Assembly (NCBI RefSeq): GCF_026001925.1
Contig: NZ_AP021869.1
Location: forward strand, 558,001 to 622,000
Source of the DNA: Vibrio gangliei
Lineage (GTDB): Bacteria > Pseudomonadota > Gammaproteobacteria > Enterobacterales > Vibrionaceae
Length of the DNA stretch: 64,000 nt
Direction: 5' to 3'
Made by a program: the position numbers and the translations under genes. The notes under the pieces were generated by a model. The model did not search any database and was not told the DNA's origin. It was given only the letters and a program-made list of their open reading frames with translations. Below are positions 8,862 through 18,391 of this stretch, in pieces (the first letter of the stretch is position 1; every line of letters starts with the position of its first letter).

Positions 8862-9158
8862 ATGAATTTAAAACAAATGGAAAACAACCTTTCTCAAGCG
8901 GTTATTTTGTTAAAGGCGATGGCGAATGAGAATCGTCTGCAAATTTTATGTATTTTGCATGAGAATGAATTGTCGGTTGGGCAGTTGTGCGAAAAATTAC
9001 CATTGAGTCAGTCTGCATTGTCACAACATTTGGCTTGGCTACGTCGAGATGGGTTAGTCAGTACGCGTAAACAATCGCAAACTGTGTACTACTCATTGCA
9101 AAGTGATGAAGTGAAAGTCTTAATCGAACAGTTGCATCATTTGTATTGTAAAAAATAA
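8862..9158 (+). CDS. hlyU: ArsR/SmtB-family regulator HlyU
   Basis: 98 aa winged helix-turn-helix protein with LSQSALSQHLAWLRRDGLV as recognition helix and YYSLQSDEVKVLIEQLHHLYC as the C-terminal helix. Sequence and position (nhaR-hlyU-rpsT) identify Vibrio HlyU, which relieves H-NS silencing of haemolysin and RTX toxin genes. It lacks metal-site histidine/cysteine clusters. Cys30 and Cys96 are kept; by alignment they correspond to V. cholerae Cys38 and Cys104, the reported redox-switch cysteines, the extra N-terminal residues of that protein being absent here. Neither haemolysin nor rtx genes are in the window. ATG at 8862 has GAGAGG upstream. Confidence 0.9.
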   Translation: MNLKQMENNLSQAVILLKAMANENRLQILCILHENELSVGQLCEKLPLSQSALSQHLAWLRRDGLVSTRKQSQTVYYSLQSDEVKVLIEQLHHLYCKK

Positions 9159-9164
9159 TCTCTT

Positions 9165-9183
9165 CGAGACACGAGACACGACA
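9165..9183. repeat. CGAGNNA heptad repeat, two and a half units
   Basis: CGAGACA CGAGACA CGACA follows the hlyU stop by 6 bp. It is one of several sites in the window with 7-bp CGAGNNA units at gene ends. Confidence 0.7.
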
Positions 9184-9195
9184 AATTTAAGATAT

Positions 9196-9222
9196 AAAAA
9201 AACCGGCCTGAGCCGGTTTTTT
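9196..9222. terminator. bidirectional terminator between hlyU and rpsT
   Basis: AACCGGC (9201-9207) and GCCGGTT (9212-9218) form a stem with a 4-base loop, flanked by A6 on the left and T6 on the right. It can therefore end transcription of both convergent genes. Confidence 0.92.
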
Positions 9223-9242
9223 AGCAATTAAGCAATTTAAAA

Positions 9243-9503
9243 TTAAAGAGCTTTGATCGCTGCAGCAAAACGAGACTTATGACGTGCAGCTTTATTCTTA
9301 TGAATAAGGCCTTTAGTCGCCATGCGGTCTAGTAGTGGTGTTGCTTCAGCTAGTGCAGCTGTTGCAGCTTCTTTATCGCCAGCAGCAATTGCAGCGACAG
9401 TTTTTTTCATGTAAGTGCGCATCATAGAACGACGGCTAGCGTTGTGCTGGCGACGTTTCTCAGCTTGGATAGCGCGCTTCTTAGCAGATTTACTGTTTGC
9501 CAA
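9243..9503 (-). CDS. rpsT: 30S ribosomal protein S20
   Basis: 86 aa, basic, with the S20 signature [20 protein letters not shown] at the N-terminus and [14 protein letters not shown] near the C-terminus. S20 binds 16S rRNA early in 30S assembly. The start is a UUG codon at 9503, giving (M)[10 protein letters not shown], with GGGAG seven bases upstream; an in-frame UUG further up overlaps that site and would add five residues absent from S20. E. coli rpsT also starts with UUG, and the weak codon is part of its autoregulation. Monocistronic, with its own promoter at 9553-9581. Confidence 0.96.
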   Translation of the reverse strand: MANSKSAKKRAIQAEKRRQHNASRRSMMRTYMKKTVAAIAAGDKEAATAALAEATPLLDRMATKGLIHKNKAARHKSRFAAAIKAL

Positions 9504-9552
9504 GGGTCTAACTCCCAAAAAACTTTAGTTCGGTGACAATTTAAGGGCGAGG

Positions 9553-9581
9553 ACTATGCCTTTTTCCCAAATAAAAGTCAA
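9553..9581 (-). promoter_or_regulatory. rpsT promoter
   Basis: On the reverse strand TTGACT (9581-9576) and CATAGT (9558-9553) are separated by 17 bp. The following discriminator is GC-rich (CCTCGCCC), typical of stringently controlled ribosomal promoters. Confidence 0.8.
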
Positions 9582-9796
9582 CAGATTTGTGCAAAAACCA
9601 ATCTTTACCAAACAAATTTTGGTGAAGTATGGCTATCGCGGTTAAGATGGCGGGGATTCTATCAGCATTTGCATACCAATGCTAATAATTATCTCATTGC
9701 AAAGTCACTTAAACTGGTTATTTCCTTTTGACTACTTGGAAATGACTGGCTTGCAAGGCTTGTGGTCATTTTGGTCTATTTTTTATTGAGGCACTC

Positions 9797-11353
9797 GTGA
9801 GTCGAAAACTACTGAGGTCGGGGCTGATCGTCAGCTCTATGACATTTGTTTCTAGGGTATTAGGTTTAGTGCGTGATGTGGTTGTTGCCAACCTAATGGG
9901 TGCTGGTGCCGCTGCGGATGTGTTCTTTTTTGCTAATCGAATTCCGAACTTTTTACGTCGATTGTTTGCGGAAGGGGCATTTTCACAAGCCTTTGTACCG
10001 GTTCTGACGGAATATCACGCATCAGGTGATATGGATAAAACCCGACAATTGATCGCTAAAGCTTCGGGGACCTTAGGCGTATTGGTCACCTTGGTCACTT
10101 TATTTGGTGTGCTAGGGTCGGGCATTGTAACGGCCATTTTCGGTGCGGGCTGGTTTATGGACTGGCTGAATGATGGACCGCATGCAGATAAATTTATCTT
10201 GGCGAGTTTCTTATTAAAAATCACTTTCCCGTATCTATGGTTTATTACTTTTGTGGCGTTATCGGGGGCAATCCTCAATACGCTCGGTAAGTTTGCGGTT
10301 TCTTCTTTTACACCGGTGTTTTTAAATATCATGATGATCTTGGCAGCTTTGTATATTTCGCCAAGATTGGAACAACCAGAAGTTGGTCTTGCTATCGGGG
10401 TATTTTTAGGCGGGCTAGCGCAATTCTTATTTCAGATCCCTTTCTTATATAAGCAAGGCATGATCGTTCGCCCGCAATGGGGATGGAATGATCCTGGTGT
10501 GAAAAAGATCCGCACTTTGATGATTCCGGCTATGTTTGGTGTGTCAGTTAGTCAAATTAACTTGCTGTTTGACTCTGCCGTGGCGAGTTTCTTAGCCACT
10601 GGTTCCATCAGTTATCTTTATTATTCTGATCGTCTGCTCGAGTTTCCATTAGGGTTATTTGGCATCGCCATCGCGACGGTGATTTTACCTGCTTTATCTC
10701 GTAAACATGTTGACGCAGAAAGTCACGGCTTTTCCAAAACCATGGACTGGGGCGTACGTATGGTATTGCTGCTTGGCGTTCCTGCTATGTGTGGCTTGAT
10801 TGTGTTAGCGAAACCTATGCTAATGGTGCTGTTTATGCGCGGTGAATTTTCACCAAGTGATGTGCAAAATGCTTCTTTGTCTTTATGGGCTTATGCCACT
10901 GGCTTATTGAATTTCATGCTGATTAAAGTGCTTGCACCTGGTTATTATTCGCGCCAAGACACCAAAACGCCGGTTCGATACGGCATCATCGCCATGTTAA
11001 CCAACATTGTTTTTAACGCGATTTTTGCTTACTTCTTTGGCTATATTGGCTTAGCGTTAGCCACCTCGTTATCCGCATTGGTGAACATGACATTGTTGTA
11101 CCGAGGTTTGCATATTGCCAATGTGTATCGCTTATCTAAAGAAACTATCTTGTTTGCGCTGAAAGTTGCCCTTGCTGGTGGTCTAATGGTTGCAGCGGTA
11201 GATTGGCAAATGGCCGATTTTGATGTGTGGTTAAGTTGGTCGACATCTTACCGTGCTATGTGGCTCGTTGGGCTTATTGCACTGGGCGCTGCGGTATACC
11301 TAGTTTCAGCTTTGATACTTGGTGTGCGCATGAAGCATTTAAAAGCGGAGTAG
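9797..11353 (+). CDS. murJ: lipid II flippase MurJ
   Basis: 518 aa, about 14 transmembrane segments of the MOP/MATE-like fold. MurJ (MviN) moves lipid II across the inner membrane for peptidoglycan synthesis and is essential. The N-terminus SRVLGLVRDVVVANLMGAGAAADVFFFANRIPNFLRRLFAEGAFSQAFVPV contains the conserved charged residues of the first helices. The start is GTG at 9797 (SRKLLRSG), with TTGAGG upstream. It leads a run of same-strand genes, murJ-ribF-ileS-lspA-fkpB-ispH. Confidence 0.96.
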   Translation: MSRKLLRSGLIVSSMTFVSRVLGLVRDVVVANLMGAGAAADVFFFANRIPNFLRRLFAEGAFSQAFVPVLTEYHASGDMDKTRQLIAKASGTLGVLVTLVTLFGVLGSGIVTAIFGAGWFMDWLNDGPHADKFILASFLLKITFPYLWFITFVALSGAILNTLGKFAVSSFTPVFLNIMMILAALYISPRLEQPEVGLAIGVFLGGLAQFLFQIPFLYKQGMIVRPQWGWNDPGVKKIRTLMIPAMFGVSVSQINLLFDSAVASFLATGSISYLYYSDRLLEFPLGLFGIAIATVILPALSRKHVDAESHGFSKTMDWGVRMVLLLGVPAMCGLIVLAKPMLMVLFMRGEFSPSDVQNASLSLWAYATGLLNFMLIKVLAPGYYSRQDTKTPVRYGIIAMLTNIVFNAIFAYFFGYIGLALATSLSALVNMTLLYRGLHIANVYRLSKETILFALKVALAGGLMVAAVDWQMADFDVWLSWSTSYRAMWLVGLIALGAAVYLVSALILGVRMKHLKAE

Positions 11354-11439
11354 AGCGGCTCAGTGCTCGCATATTCAAGGCATAACGTATATAATTCGCC
11401 GGTTTAACGCTTGGCAAAAATTTGGTATTGAAAGAACCC

Positions 11440-12423
11440 ATGGAATTAATCCGAGGCATTCATAACATTAAGCCGCACCATCAAGGGTGTGTACTGAGTA
11501 TTGGTAACTTTGACGGTGTCCATTTAGGCCATCAGCAAGTGTTGAATCAACTGCGAGAGCAGGCCAATAGCTTAGGTCTGCCAGCGGTCGTGATGACGTT
11601 TGAGCCTCAGCCAATGGAATTCTTTGCCAAACAAGCGGCGCCGGCACGTTTAACGCGTTTAAGAGATAAGTTTGTTCAGCTAGAAAAATGTCAAATTGAG
11701 CGATTATTATGTGTTAATTTTAATCGTGAGTTTGCCAGCCAAAGCCCAGAAGATTTTATCTATGAATTATTGGTTAAGCGCTTAGGCGTGAAGTTCTTGG
11801 TGGTGGGAGATGATTTTTGCTTTGGTAAAGATCGTAAAGGCAGTTTTGCTGACCTAGAAAACGCAGCGAAAAAATACGATTTTCAGGTCGTAAGCACTCA
11901 GAGTTTCTGTATGCCAGCCAGCGTTGCCCAGCAAGACTCTCAAGCCATTCGTGTCAGCAGTACCGCTATTCGCCAAGCCCTAGCCAGTGATGACTTGGCT
12001 TCTGCGGCGACCATGTTAGGTCGAGATTACAGCATTAACGGTCGAGTTTCTCATGGCCGAAAACTTGGTCGAACGATAGGGTTTCCTACCGCCAATATTC
12101 CTTTGAAGCGTAATGTATCGCCGGTTTCAGGTGTTTATGTTGTGAAAGTAAAAGGCGCGAAGGCAGGGCAAATCGTTGGTGGGGTGGCGAATATCGGTAA
12201 TCGCCCAACCGTGAATGGTATCCGCCAGCAACTTGAAGTACATTTATTCGACTTCAAACAGAATTTATATGGCAAACAACTCGAAGTGGTGTTGCTGCAT
12301 AAGATTCGTGATGAACAAAAATTTGATTCATTCGAATTGTTAAAACAACAAATAGAATTAGATGCACAAGTAGCAAGGGTGTGGTTACTTGAGCACAATA
12401 TGTTTACAGAGATGCTCGACTAA
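11440..12423 (+). CDS. ribF: bifunctional riboflavin kinase / FMN adenylyltransferase
   Basis: 327 aa; phosphorylates riboflavin to FMN and adenylates FMN to FAD. The N-terminal nucleotidyltransferase domain has the GNFDGVHLGHQ motif (about residues 22-32) and the C-terminal flavokinase domain (from about 185) has GRKLGRTIGFPTANI and GVANIGNRPTV. The start at ATG 11440 (MELIRGIHNI) matches the family; an in-frame TTG at 11422 would add six residues. ileS follows 61 bp downstream. Confidence 0.96.
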   Translation: MELIRGIHNIKPHHQGCVLSIGNFDGVHLGHQQVLNQLREQANSLGLPAVVMTFEPQPMEFFAKQAAPARLTRLRDKFVQLEKCQIERLLCVNFNREFASQSPEDFIYELLVKRLGVKFLVVGDDFCFGKDRKGSFADLENAAKKYDFQVVSTQSFCMPASVAQQDSQAIRVSSTAIRQALASDDLASAATMLGRDYSINGRVSHGRKLGRTIGFPTANIPLKRNVSPVSGVYVVKVKGAKAGQIVGGVANIGNRPTVNGIRQQLEVHLFDFKQNLYGKQLEVVLLHKIRDEQKFDSFELLKQQIELDAQVARVWLLEHNMFTEMLD

Positions 12424-12484
12424 CCGACTATCACTGCGAAATTTTTTAATCAATGTCGCCCAAATGTAACGGAATTAAGAATCG

Positions 12485-15343
12485 ATGACTGACTATAAAG
12501 ATACTCTGAATCTACCTGAAACAGGGTTTCCAATGCGCGGAAATCTGGCTAATCGTGAGCCAGAAATGCTTAAGCGTTGGTACAAAGAAGATCTTTACAG
12601 CGCAATCCGTGCTGCAAAGAAAGGTAAAAAATCCTTCGTATTACACGATGGCCCTCCTTATGCCAACGGTGATATTCATATTGGTCACGCTCTAAACAAG
12701 ATTCTTAAAGATATTATTATTAAGTCAAAGACCCTTTCTGGCTTTGATGCGCCGTATGTACCTGGTTGGGACTGCCACGGTCTTCCAATTGAGTTAATGG
12801 TTGAGAAGAAAAAAGGCAAGCCAGGACAAAAAATTTCGGCGGCAGAATTCCGTGAAGAATGTCGTAAATACGCGGCGGGCCAAGTTGAAGGCCAAAAAGA
12901 AAGCTTTAAGCGTTTGGGCATCATGGGCGAGTGGGATAAACCTTATCGCACTATGGATTTCCATACCGAAGCGAACATTATCCGTGCACTCGGTAAAATT
13001 GCTGATCAAGGTCACCTACTGAAAGGTTTCAAACCGGTTCACTGGTGTACGGACTGTGGTTCAGCGTTGGCTGAAGCGGAAGTCGAATACAAAGATAAAG
13101 TATCGCCTTCTATCGACGTACGTTTTAAAGCGGCAGATGAAGCGGCTGTGGTTGCCAAGTTTGATTGCAAAGACGGCCATCAAGGTGAAGGTGATGTGTC
13201 TATTGTGATTTGGACAACCACACCTTGGACTCTACCTGCAAACCGCGCGGTATGTTTACGCGACGATCTTGAATATGTACTTATCCAAGTAGAAGCGCAT
13301 GGTGAGCACAAAGCAGAACGTATCATCGTTGCTTCTGAGTTAGCGAAATCAGTGATGGATCGCGCAGGCATTGAGCATTTCCACAACCTAGGTTTTGCAA
13401 CCGGTAAAGATTTAGAGCTTGCTCGCTTTAACCACCCATTCTACGCATTTGATGTGCCAGCGATTCTTGGCGATCACGTCACGACAGATTCAGGTACGGG
13501 TGTGGTTCACACTGCGCCTGGCCATGGTCAAGAAGACTTCGTGGTGGGTAAACAATACGATCTTGAAGTGGCAAACCCTGTTGGTTCAAACGGTGTTTAC
13601 TTACCAGATACTGAGCTATTTGCTGGTCAACACGTATTTAAAGCCAACGATTCAGTGCTTGAAGTATTGAAAGAAAAAGGTGCGTTGTTGCATCACCATG
13701 CTTACGATCATAGCTATCCACACTGCTGGCGTCACAAGACTCCAATCATCTTCCGTGCGACGCCACAATGGTTTGTCTCTATGGATCAAGCGGGTCTGCG
13801 TGCCAAAGCATTGGGTGAAATCAAAAACGTTCAGTGGATGCCTGAATGGGGTCAAAGCCGTATTGAAGGCATGATCGAAGGTCGCCCTGAATGGTGTATC
13901 TCACGTCAACGTACTTGGGGCGTGCCAATCGCATTATTCGTGCACAAAGAAACCGCTGAATTGCACCCGAATTCGCCAGAGCTAATTGAAAAAGTCGCTA
14001 AATTGGTGGAAGAGAAGGGCATTCAAGCTTGGTGGGATGTCGATGCCGCTGAATTGATGGGCGAAGACGATGCTGCTAACTACGAAAAAGTACTCGATAC
14101 CTTAGACGTATGGTTTGACTCAGGTGTAACTCACTACGCTGTGGTTGATAACCGTGATGAGTTCAATGGTCACAGCGCGGATCTTTACCTTGAAGGTTCG
14201 GATCAACACCGCGGTTGGTTCCAGTCTTCATTGATCACATCGATCGCAATGAAAGATAAAGCACCGTACAAGCAAGTATTAACGCACGGTTTCGTGGTGG
14301 ATGGTAATGGCCGTAAGATGTCGAAATCTATCGGTAACGTGGTAGCACCAAAAGATGTCACCAACAAATTAGGTGCTGACATTCTGCGTCTGTGGGTGGC
14401 TTCAACTGACTACACAGGTGAAGTTGCGGTTTCTGATGAGATCCTAAAACGCAGCGCGGACGCTTATCGCCGTATTCGTAACACCGCACGTTTCTTCCTA
14501 GCCAACTTAAACGGTTTCAACCCGGCAACCGATATGGTCGCACCAGAAGATATGGTGGCGCTGGATCGTTGGGCAGTGGCTCGTGCACAAGCGGCGCAAA
14601 CTGAAATCGTAAAAGCGTACGAAGAGTACAACACTCACGGCGTAACTCAGCGTTTAATGCAGTTCTGTTCAATTGAAATGGGCTCATTCTATCTAGACGT
14701 GATCAAAGACCGTCAGTACACCGCGAAACGTGGCGGACACGCACAACGTAGCTGTCAAACTGCGCTGTACTACATTGTTGAAGCGCTAGTACGTTGGATG
14801 GCACCAATCATGTCATTTACCGCGGATGAGATTTGGAATGAAATGCCTGCCAAACTACCAAACGGTGAAGCGCGTGATAAATTCGTGTTTACTGGTGAGT
14901 GGTTCGATGGTCTATTTGGCTTATCGGAAGGCGAAGAGCTAAACAATGCATTCTGGACTCAAATCCAGACAGTACGTGCTTCAGTCAACAAATTGCTAGA
15001 AGCGGCGCGTAATGACAAAACCATCGGTGGTTCATTGCAAGCTGAAGTGACTTTATATGCGGATGATGCTCTAGCGGCGACCATCAACAAGCTGGAAGAT
15101 GAACTGCGTTTCGTACTTCTGACTTCAAAAGCACAAGTGAAGCCATTAAGCGAGAAACCAGCGACGGCAAAAGAAACCGAAGTGGAAGGTTTATTTGTCG
15201 AGGTGACAGCGTCTGAAGCAGAGAAGTGTGACCGTTGTTGGCACCATGTGGCAGATGTAGGCACTATCTCTGGTCACGAAACTATCTGTGGTCGCTGCGT
15301 GTCAAACGTAGACGGCGACGGTGAAGTTCGCCAATTCGCATAA
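12485..15343 (+). CDS. ileS: isoleucyl-tRNA synthetase
   Basis: 952 aa class I synthetase that charges tRNA-Ile. The HIGH signature is in [15 protein letters not shown] (about 58-72), the KMSKS loop in [10 protein letters not shown] (about 613-622), and the editing domain with [10 protein letters not shown] lies between. The C-terminal zinc finger [12 protein letters not shown]...ICGRC is present, marking the bacterial pseudomonic-acid-sensitive type. Codon use is strongly biased, as expected of a highly expressed gene. lspA starts 18 bp downstream, the usual ileS-lspA operon. Confidence 0.98.
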   Translation: MTDYKDTLNLPETGFPMRGNLANREPEMLKRWYKEDLYSAIRAAKKGKKSFVLHDGPPYANGDIHIGHALNKILKDIIIKSKTLSGFDAPYVPGWDCHGLPIELMVEKKKGKPGQKISAAEFREECRKYAAGQVEGQKESFKRLGIMGEWDKPYRTMDFHTEANIIRALGKIADQGHLLKGFKPVHWCTDCGSALAEAEVEYKDKVSPSIDVRFKAADEAAVVAKFDCKDGHQGEGDVSIVIWTTTPWTLPANRAVCLRDDLEYVLIQVEAHGEHKAERIIVASELAKSVMDRAGIEHFHNLGFATGKDLELARFNHPFYAFDVPAILGDHVTTDSGTGVVHTAPGHGQEDFVVGKQYDLEVANPVGSNGVYLPDTELFAGQHVFKANDSVLEVLKEKGALLHHHAYDHSYPHCWRHKTPIIFRATPQWFVSMDQAGLRAKALGEIKNVQWMPEWGQSRIEGMIEGRPEWCISRQRTWGVPIALFVHKETAELHPNSPELIEKVAKLVEEKGIQAWWDVDAAELMGEDDAANYEKVLDTLDVWFDSGVTHYAVVDNRDEFNGHSADLYLEGSDQHRGWFQSSLITSIAMKDKAPYKQVLTHGFVVDGNGRKMSKSIGNVVAPKDVTNKLGADILRLWVASTDYTGEVAVSDEILKRSADAYRRIRNTARFFLANLNGFNPATDMVAPEDMVALDRWAVARAQAAQTEIVKAYEEYNTHGVTQRLMQFCSIEMGSFYLDVIKDRQYTAKRGGHAQRSCQTALYYIVEALVRWMAPIMSFTADEIWNEMPAKLPNGEARDKFVFTGEWFDGLFGLSEGEELNNAFWTQIQTVRASVNKLLEAARNDKTIGGSLQAEVTLYADDALAATINKLEDELRFVLLTSKAQVKPLSEKPATAKETEVEGLFVEVTASEAEKCDRCWHHVADVGTISGHETICGRCVSNVDGDGEVRQFA

Positions 15344-15360
15344 GGATAAGTTTACTTATT

Positions 15361-15864
15361 ATGAGTAACCTTTTAAAACAAACAGGTCTCCGCTGGCTTT
15401 GGCTGGCGGTGGTCGTGTTCTGCTTCGATATCGGCATTAAGCTCGTCGTGATGAACAACATGGGATACGGTTGGGCGAATCGTATTGAAGTGTTGCCATT
15501 CTTCAACTTACTGTACGTGCATAACCTAGGTGCAGCGTTCAGTTTCTTGAGCGATCAAGAAGGCTGGCAGCGTTGGTTCTTCACTGGCATTGCGTTTGTG
15601 GTCAGTGGTATGTTGATGTTCTGGATGCGCAAATTGCCGGCAACGGAACGTTGGAATAACGTTGCTTATGCCTTAGTTATCGGCGGTGCGCTTGGTAATG
15701 TGTTTGACCGTCTAGTGCATGGTTTTGTGGTCGATTACTTGGACTTCTTCTGGGGAAATTACCACTGGCCTGCGTTCAATCTTGCGGACTCGGCAATTTG
15801 TGTTGGTGCCGTGATGATTGTGATTGATGGCTTCCGTTCGAAAAAAGAGCAACCAGAGCGCTAA
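15361..15864 (+). CDS. lspA: lipoprotein signal peptidase (signal peptidase II)
   Basis: 167 aa, four transmembrane helices. LspA cleaves signal peptides of diacylated prolipoproteins just before the lipobox cysteine. The catalytic aspartates lie in [18 protein letters not shown] and [10 protein letters not shown]. The substrate-side motif NLGAAFSFL is also present. It acts after Lgt, encoded about 8 kb upstream. It is followed by an intrinsic terminator and then the heptanucleotide repeat. Confidence 0.97.
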   Translation: MSNLLKQTGLRWLWLAVVVFCFDIGIKLVVMNNMGYGWANRIEVLPFFNLLYVHNLGAAFSFLSDQEGWQRWFFTGIAFVVSGMLMFWMRKLPATERWNNVAYALVIGGALGNVFDRLVHGFVVDYLDFFWGNYHWPAFNLADSAICVGAVMIVIDGFRSKKEQPER

Positions 15865-15889
15865 TTCGCTACTCAAGCCTCAGTTTATA

Positions 15890-15921
15890 AGCGCCGTTGG
15901 TTTTTCCAGCGGCGCTTTTTT
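15890..15921 (+). terminator. intrinsic terminator after lspA
   Basis: AGCGCCGTTGG (15890-15900) pairs with CCAGCGGCGCT (15906-15916), one G-T wobble, then T6. It would separate ileS-lspA transcription from fkpB-ispH. Confidence 0.88.
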
Positions 15922-15932
15922 ATATAATCTTC

Positions 15933-16002
15933 TCGAAACTCGAAACTCGAAACTCGAAACTCGAAACTCGAAACTCGAAACTCGAAACTCGAAACTCGAA
16001 AC
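15933..16002. repeat. ten perfect tandem copies of the heptamer TCGAAAC
   Basis: Seventy bases consist of exactly ten uninterrupted TCGAAAC units, ending 17 bp before the GTG start of fkpB and 6 bp before its ribosome binding site. Perfect copies imply recent slippage, so copy number probably varies between strains. It is untranslated in this reading. Confidence 0.97.
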
Positions 16003-16019
16003 TAAAATAAGGACGTTTT

Positions 16020-16448
16020 GTGTCAGTAATTACAGAAAATAGTGCGGTGACTTTACACTTTACCATTAAGTTAAAAGATGGCTCGGTAGCCGATAGCACG
16101 CATAATATAGGTAAGCCCGCCAAGTTTTCTATGGGCGATGGTAGCTTAAGCCCGAACTTTGAACAATGCTTAGTAGGTTTACAAGCGGGTGAAAGTAAAG
16201 CGATCGAATTGGAAGCCAAAGACGCGTTTGGTATGCCGAACCCGGACTTTATTCAATACATGGATAAATCGCGTTTTAGTGGTCAGGAATTAGAAATTGG
16301 CACCATCATGGCATTTTCAGGCCCAGACGGTAGCGAAATTCCTGGGATCATCTCTGAAATATCGGGCGAATCGGTGAAAGTTGATTTCAATCATCCACTT
16401 GCTGGACAAGCGGTGATCTTTGATGTGGAAATTTTAACGGTAGAGTAA
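16020..16448 (+). CDS. fkpB: FKBP-type peptidyl-prolyl isomerase FkpB (SlpA)
   Basis: 142 aa cytoplasmic FKBP. It catalyses cis-trans isomerisation of prolyl bonds and has chaperone activity. The SlyD/SlpA-type FKBP core with an inserted flap domain is seen: HFTIKLKDGSVADST, then MGDGSLSPNFEQCLVGLQAGESK, then the insert around residues 70-125 and the closing strand VIFDVEIL. The start is GTG at 16020 with AAGGA at 16009-16013. It lies immediately after the ten-copy repeat and is followed by ispH, the usual Vibrio and E. coli order. Confidence 0.94.
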   Translation: MSVITENSAVTLHFTIKLKDGSVADSTHNIGKPAKFSMGDGSLSPNFEQCLVGLQAGESKAIELEAKDAFGMPNPDFIQYMDKSRFSGQELEIGTIMAFSGPDGSEIPGIISEISGESVKVDFNHPLAGQAVIFDVEILTVE

Positions 16449-16537
16449 CACTAGAGGTTGCCACTTAAAGTGTTATCGGTAGAATAACCGCCATTCGTGA
16501 CGTTCTATTTGACCGATATAAAGAGATGACTCAGAAC

Positions 16538-17482
16538 ATGAAAATTTTGTTAGCCAACCCTCGTGGTTTTTGCGCCGGTGTCGATCGTGCGATCAGCATT
16601 GTTGAACGTGCATTAGAAATGTATCAACCGCCGATCTATGTTCGACATGAAGTGGTGCATAACCGTTTTGTGGTGGAAGGCTTAAAGCAACGTGGTGCGG
16701 TATTCGTGGAAGAGTTATCCGAAGTGCCTGATGACAACATCGTTATCTTCTCAGCTCATGGTGTGTCACAAGCGGTGCGTCAAGAAGCGAAAGAACGTCA
16801 ATTAACCGTCTTCGATGCAACGTGCCCATTGGTGACCAAAGTTCATATGGAAGTGGCTCGTGCCAGCCGTAAACATATGGAAGTGGTTCTGATTGGTCAT
16901 GCAGGTCACCCTGAAGTGGAAGGCACCATGGGGCAGTACACTAGCGAAAAAGGTGGGATGTACTTGGTTGAGCGCCCAGAAGATGTCGCAAACTTGGTCG
17001 TCAAAGATCCAACCCATCTTCACTATGTCAGCCAAACGACCTTATCGGTGGATGAAACGTCCGATGTGATTGATGAATTACGCCGAGTGTTCCCTCAAAT
17101 CCAAGGGCCACGCAAAGATGATATTTGCTACGCCACCCAAAACCGTCAAGATGCCGTACGCATTCTCGCCGGTAGTGTTGATGTTATGGTCGTCGTCGGT
17201 TCGAAAAACTCGTCTAACTCAACACGCCTAAAAGAGTTGGCTGAAAAGTTAGGCACACCGGGTTACCTGACTGATTGCCCAGAAGACATCAATCCGGTTT
17301 GGTTTGAAGGTAAAACCAAAGTAGGCGTAACGGCAGGCGCTTCTGCACCGGAAGAGCTAGTGAATCAAATCATTGATCGCATTAAAGAGCTGGGCGGCAG
17401 TGATGTGGAAGAAGTGCTTGGCCGTGAAGAAAACATGTTCTTTGAAGTGCCAAAAGAGCTGCAAATAAAGAATGTGGAGTAG
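16538..17482 (+). CDS. ispH: 4-hydroxy-3-methylbut-2-enyl diphosphate reductase IspH
   Basis: 314 aa. The last enzyme of the MEP isoprenoid pathway; an iron-sulfur enzyme that reduces HMBPP to IPP and DMAPP. The three cluster ligands are Cys12 in NPRGFCAGV, the Cys in DATCPLVTK and the Cys in DDICYAT; active-site SAHGVS and TAGASAPE are present. ATG 16538 gives [12 protein letters not shown] with the cysteine at position 12 as in E. coli; an in-frame ATG at 16526 would add four residues but has AAGAG directly adjacent. Confidence 0.97.
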   Translation: MKILLANPRGFCAGVDRAISIVERALEMYQPPIYVRHEVVHNRFVVEGLKQRGAVFVEELSEVPDDNIVIFSAHGVSQAVRQEAKERQLTVFDATCPLVTKVHMEVARASRKHMEVVLIGHAGHPEVEGTMGQYTSEKGGMYLVERPEDVANLVVKDPTHLHYVSQTTLSVDETSDVIDELRRVFPQIQGPRKDDICYATQNRQDAVRILAGSVDVMVVVGSKNSSNSTRLKELAEKLGTPGYLTDCPEDINPVWFEGKTKVGVTAGASAPEELVNQIIDRIKELGGSDVEEVLGREENMFFEVPKELQIKNVE

Positions 17483-17543
17483 CGGGGCTCGGTAAAGACG
17501 TTACTCGTCGCTCGGAAAAGATGCTCCGAGACAAATTTAAACA

Positions 17544-17576
17544 AGGTCGCTAGATGAAAATCTAGCGACCTTTTTG
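17544..17576 (+). terminator. intrinsic terminator after ispH
   Basis: An 11-bp perfect stem AGGTCGCTAGA / TCTAGCGACCT (17544-17554 with 17561-17571) is followed by T5. It ends the fkpB-ispH unit. Confidence 0.92.
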
Positions 17577-17604
17577 TTTTTAAGATTATTGTATTTTGAA
17601 ACAT

Positions 17605-17647
17605 TGTCATCCTGAATAGTGAGGAACGAACGTAGCTCAGGATTTCC
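17605..17647 (+). repeat. palindromic repeat of the TGTCATCC type, copy 1
   Basis: TGTCATCCTGAATAGTGAGG begins an element whose CCTGA and TCAGG arms form a hairpin. Related copies are at 19107 and, inverted, at 19173. It lies in the 336-bp gap between ispH and the acetyltransferase, which otherwise contains only the ispH terminator and an AT-rich stretch. Confidence 0.6.
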
Positions 17648-17798
17648 TGCAGTCTGTGCGGCTTTGATTCCAGCTTACTCAAACTAATCAAAGAAATATC
17701 CATAATCATACATGGGGTTAGAATCTACTTGATGTACAGTAAGAAAACTAAACAGGTAAAGTATTGTCAGGAAGGCGGAACTTTGTCGTCTAATAAAC

Positions 17799-17805
17799 GT
17801 TAGCA
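17799..17805. other. candidate cassette core site GTTAGCA
   Basis: GTTAGCA at 17799-17805 is the exact inverse of TGCTAAC at 18284-18290. The acetyltransferase gene lies between them, as expected for an integron gene cassette bounded by matching core sites. Confidence 0.45.
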
Positions 17806-17818
17806 AGCAGGAGAAATA

Positions 17819-18289
17819 ATGAGCATCAATATTAGAAAAGCAACGAAAAAAGATGCTGAAACAATAAGCCAATTGATCGTATTTTTAACGAAGAAGTATG
17901 TTTGTCCAACTTGTGACGAATCAGTGCATGAAACATTACTCAATTCTATGTCGCCAGAAAGCGTAGAAAAATATTTGTCGGAAAATCATTACTATGTGGT
18001 TGCAACTACTCCGAGTGGTGAAATTGTTGGTGTTGCAGGCATTCGTGACAATGTGCATTTGTATCACCTATTTGTCAGTGACAACTATCAAGGGAAAGGC
18101 TTATCACGAAAGCTTTGGGAATCCGTCAAAAAAGTTGCATTGGATAACGGAAATAATGGGCATTTTACTGTGAATTCAGCAATTAACGCTGAAAGTGTTT
18201 ATCTAAAGTTTGGGTTCAAGCGAATTGACGGCGTCAGACATAGAGCCGGAATGGTTGATATTCCGATGGTCTTAGAAACAGCTTGCTAA
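17819..18289 (+). CDS. GNAT-family N-acetyltransferase, possible integron cassette gene
   Basis: 156 aa single-domain GNAT protein. The acetyl-CoA loop is seen as NYQGKGLSRKLWESV (Q-x-x-G-x-G/A variant QGKGLS) after the strand HLYHLFV, and the typical C-terminal motif AESVYLKFGFKRI is present. The substrate is unknown; many such cassette proteins acetylate small molecules, antibiotics or proteins. Two cysteines in CPTC near residue 36 are unusual. The stop codon TAA overlaps the left core of an attC-like site, as in many integron cassettes. ATG 17819 has AGGAG upstream. The gene is more AT-rich than its neighbours. Confidence 0.85.
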   Translation: MSINIRKATKKDAETISQLIVFLTKKYVCPTCDESVHETLLNSMSPESVEKYLSENHYYVVATTPSGEIVGVAGIRDNVHLYHLFVSDNYQGKGLSRKLWESVKKVALDNGNNGHFTVNSAINAESVYLKFGFKRIDGVRHRAGMVDIPMVLETAC

Positions 18290-18368
18290 CAATCTGTTTA
18301 AGAGTGATTCAGCACGCGTTGCATTTCTACTATGAATTGGTTTTAGTGATTAAGGCGGTATGCGGTAG
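18284..18368 (+). other. attC-like (Vibrio integron) recombination site, 3' part missing
   Basis: TGCTAACAATCTGTTTAAGA followed by GTGATTC, CACGCGTTGCATTT and AGTGATTAAGGCGGTATGCGGT resembles the left and central part of Vibrio superintegron attC sites. The expected right end (a CCTTAA...GCGTTA segment) is absent; the toxin-antitoxin promoter begins instead. No integrase is in the window. Identification is by recalled similarity. Confidence 0.55.
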
Positions 18369-18391
18369 CCCTCATGGAGCTTGCTATACTC

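Noticed and set aside
13180..13874. Antisense and alternate-frame open frames within ileS (and similar ones in clpB, ptsP, murJ)
   Set aside because: They are shadows of strongly codon-biased genes and have no start signals or recognisable protein features.
15933..16002. CRISPR array
   Set aside because: Units are 7 bp and directly tandem with no spacers; no cas genes. The same applies to 1147-1210.
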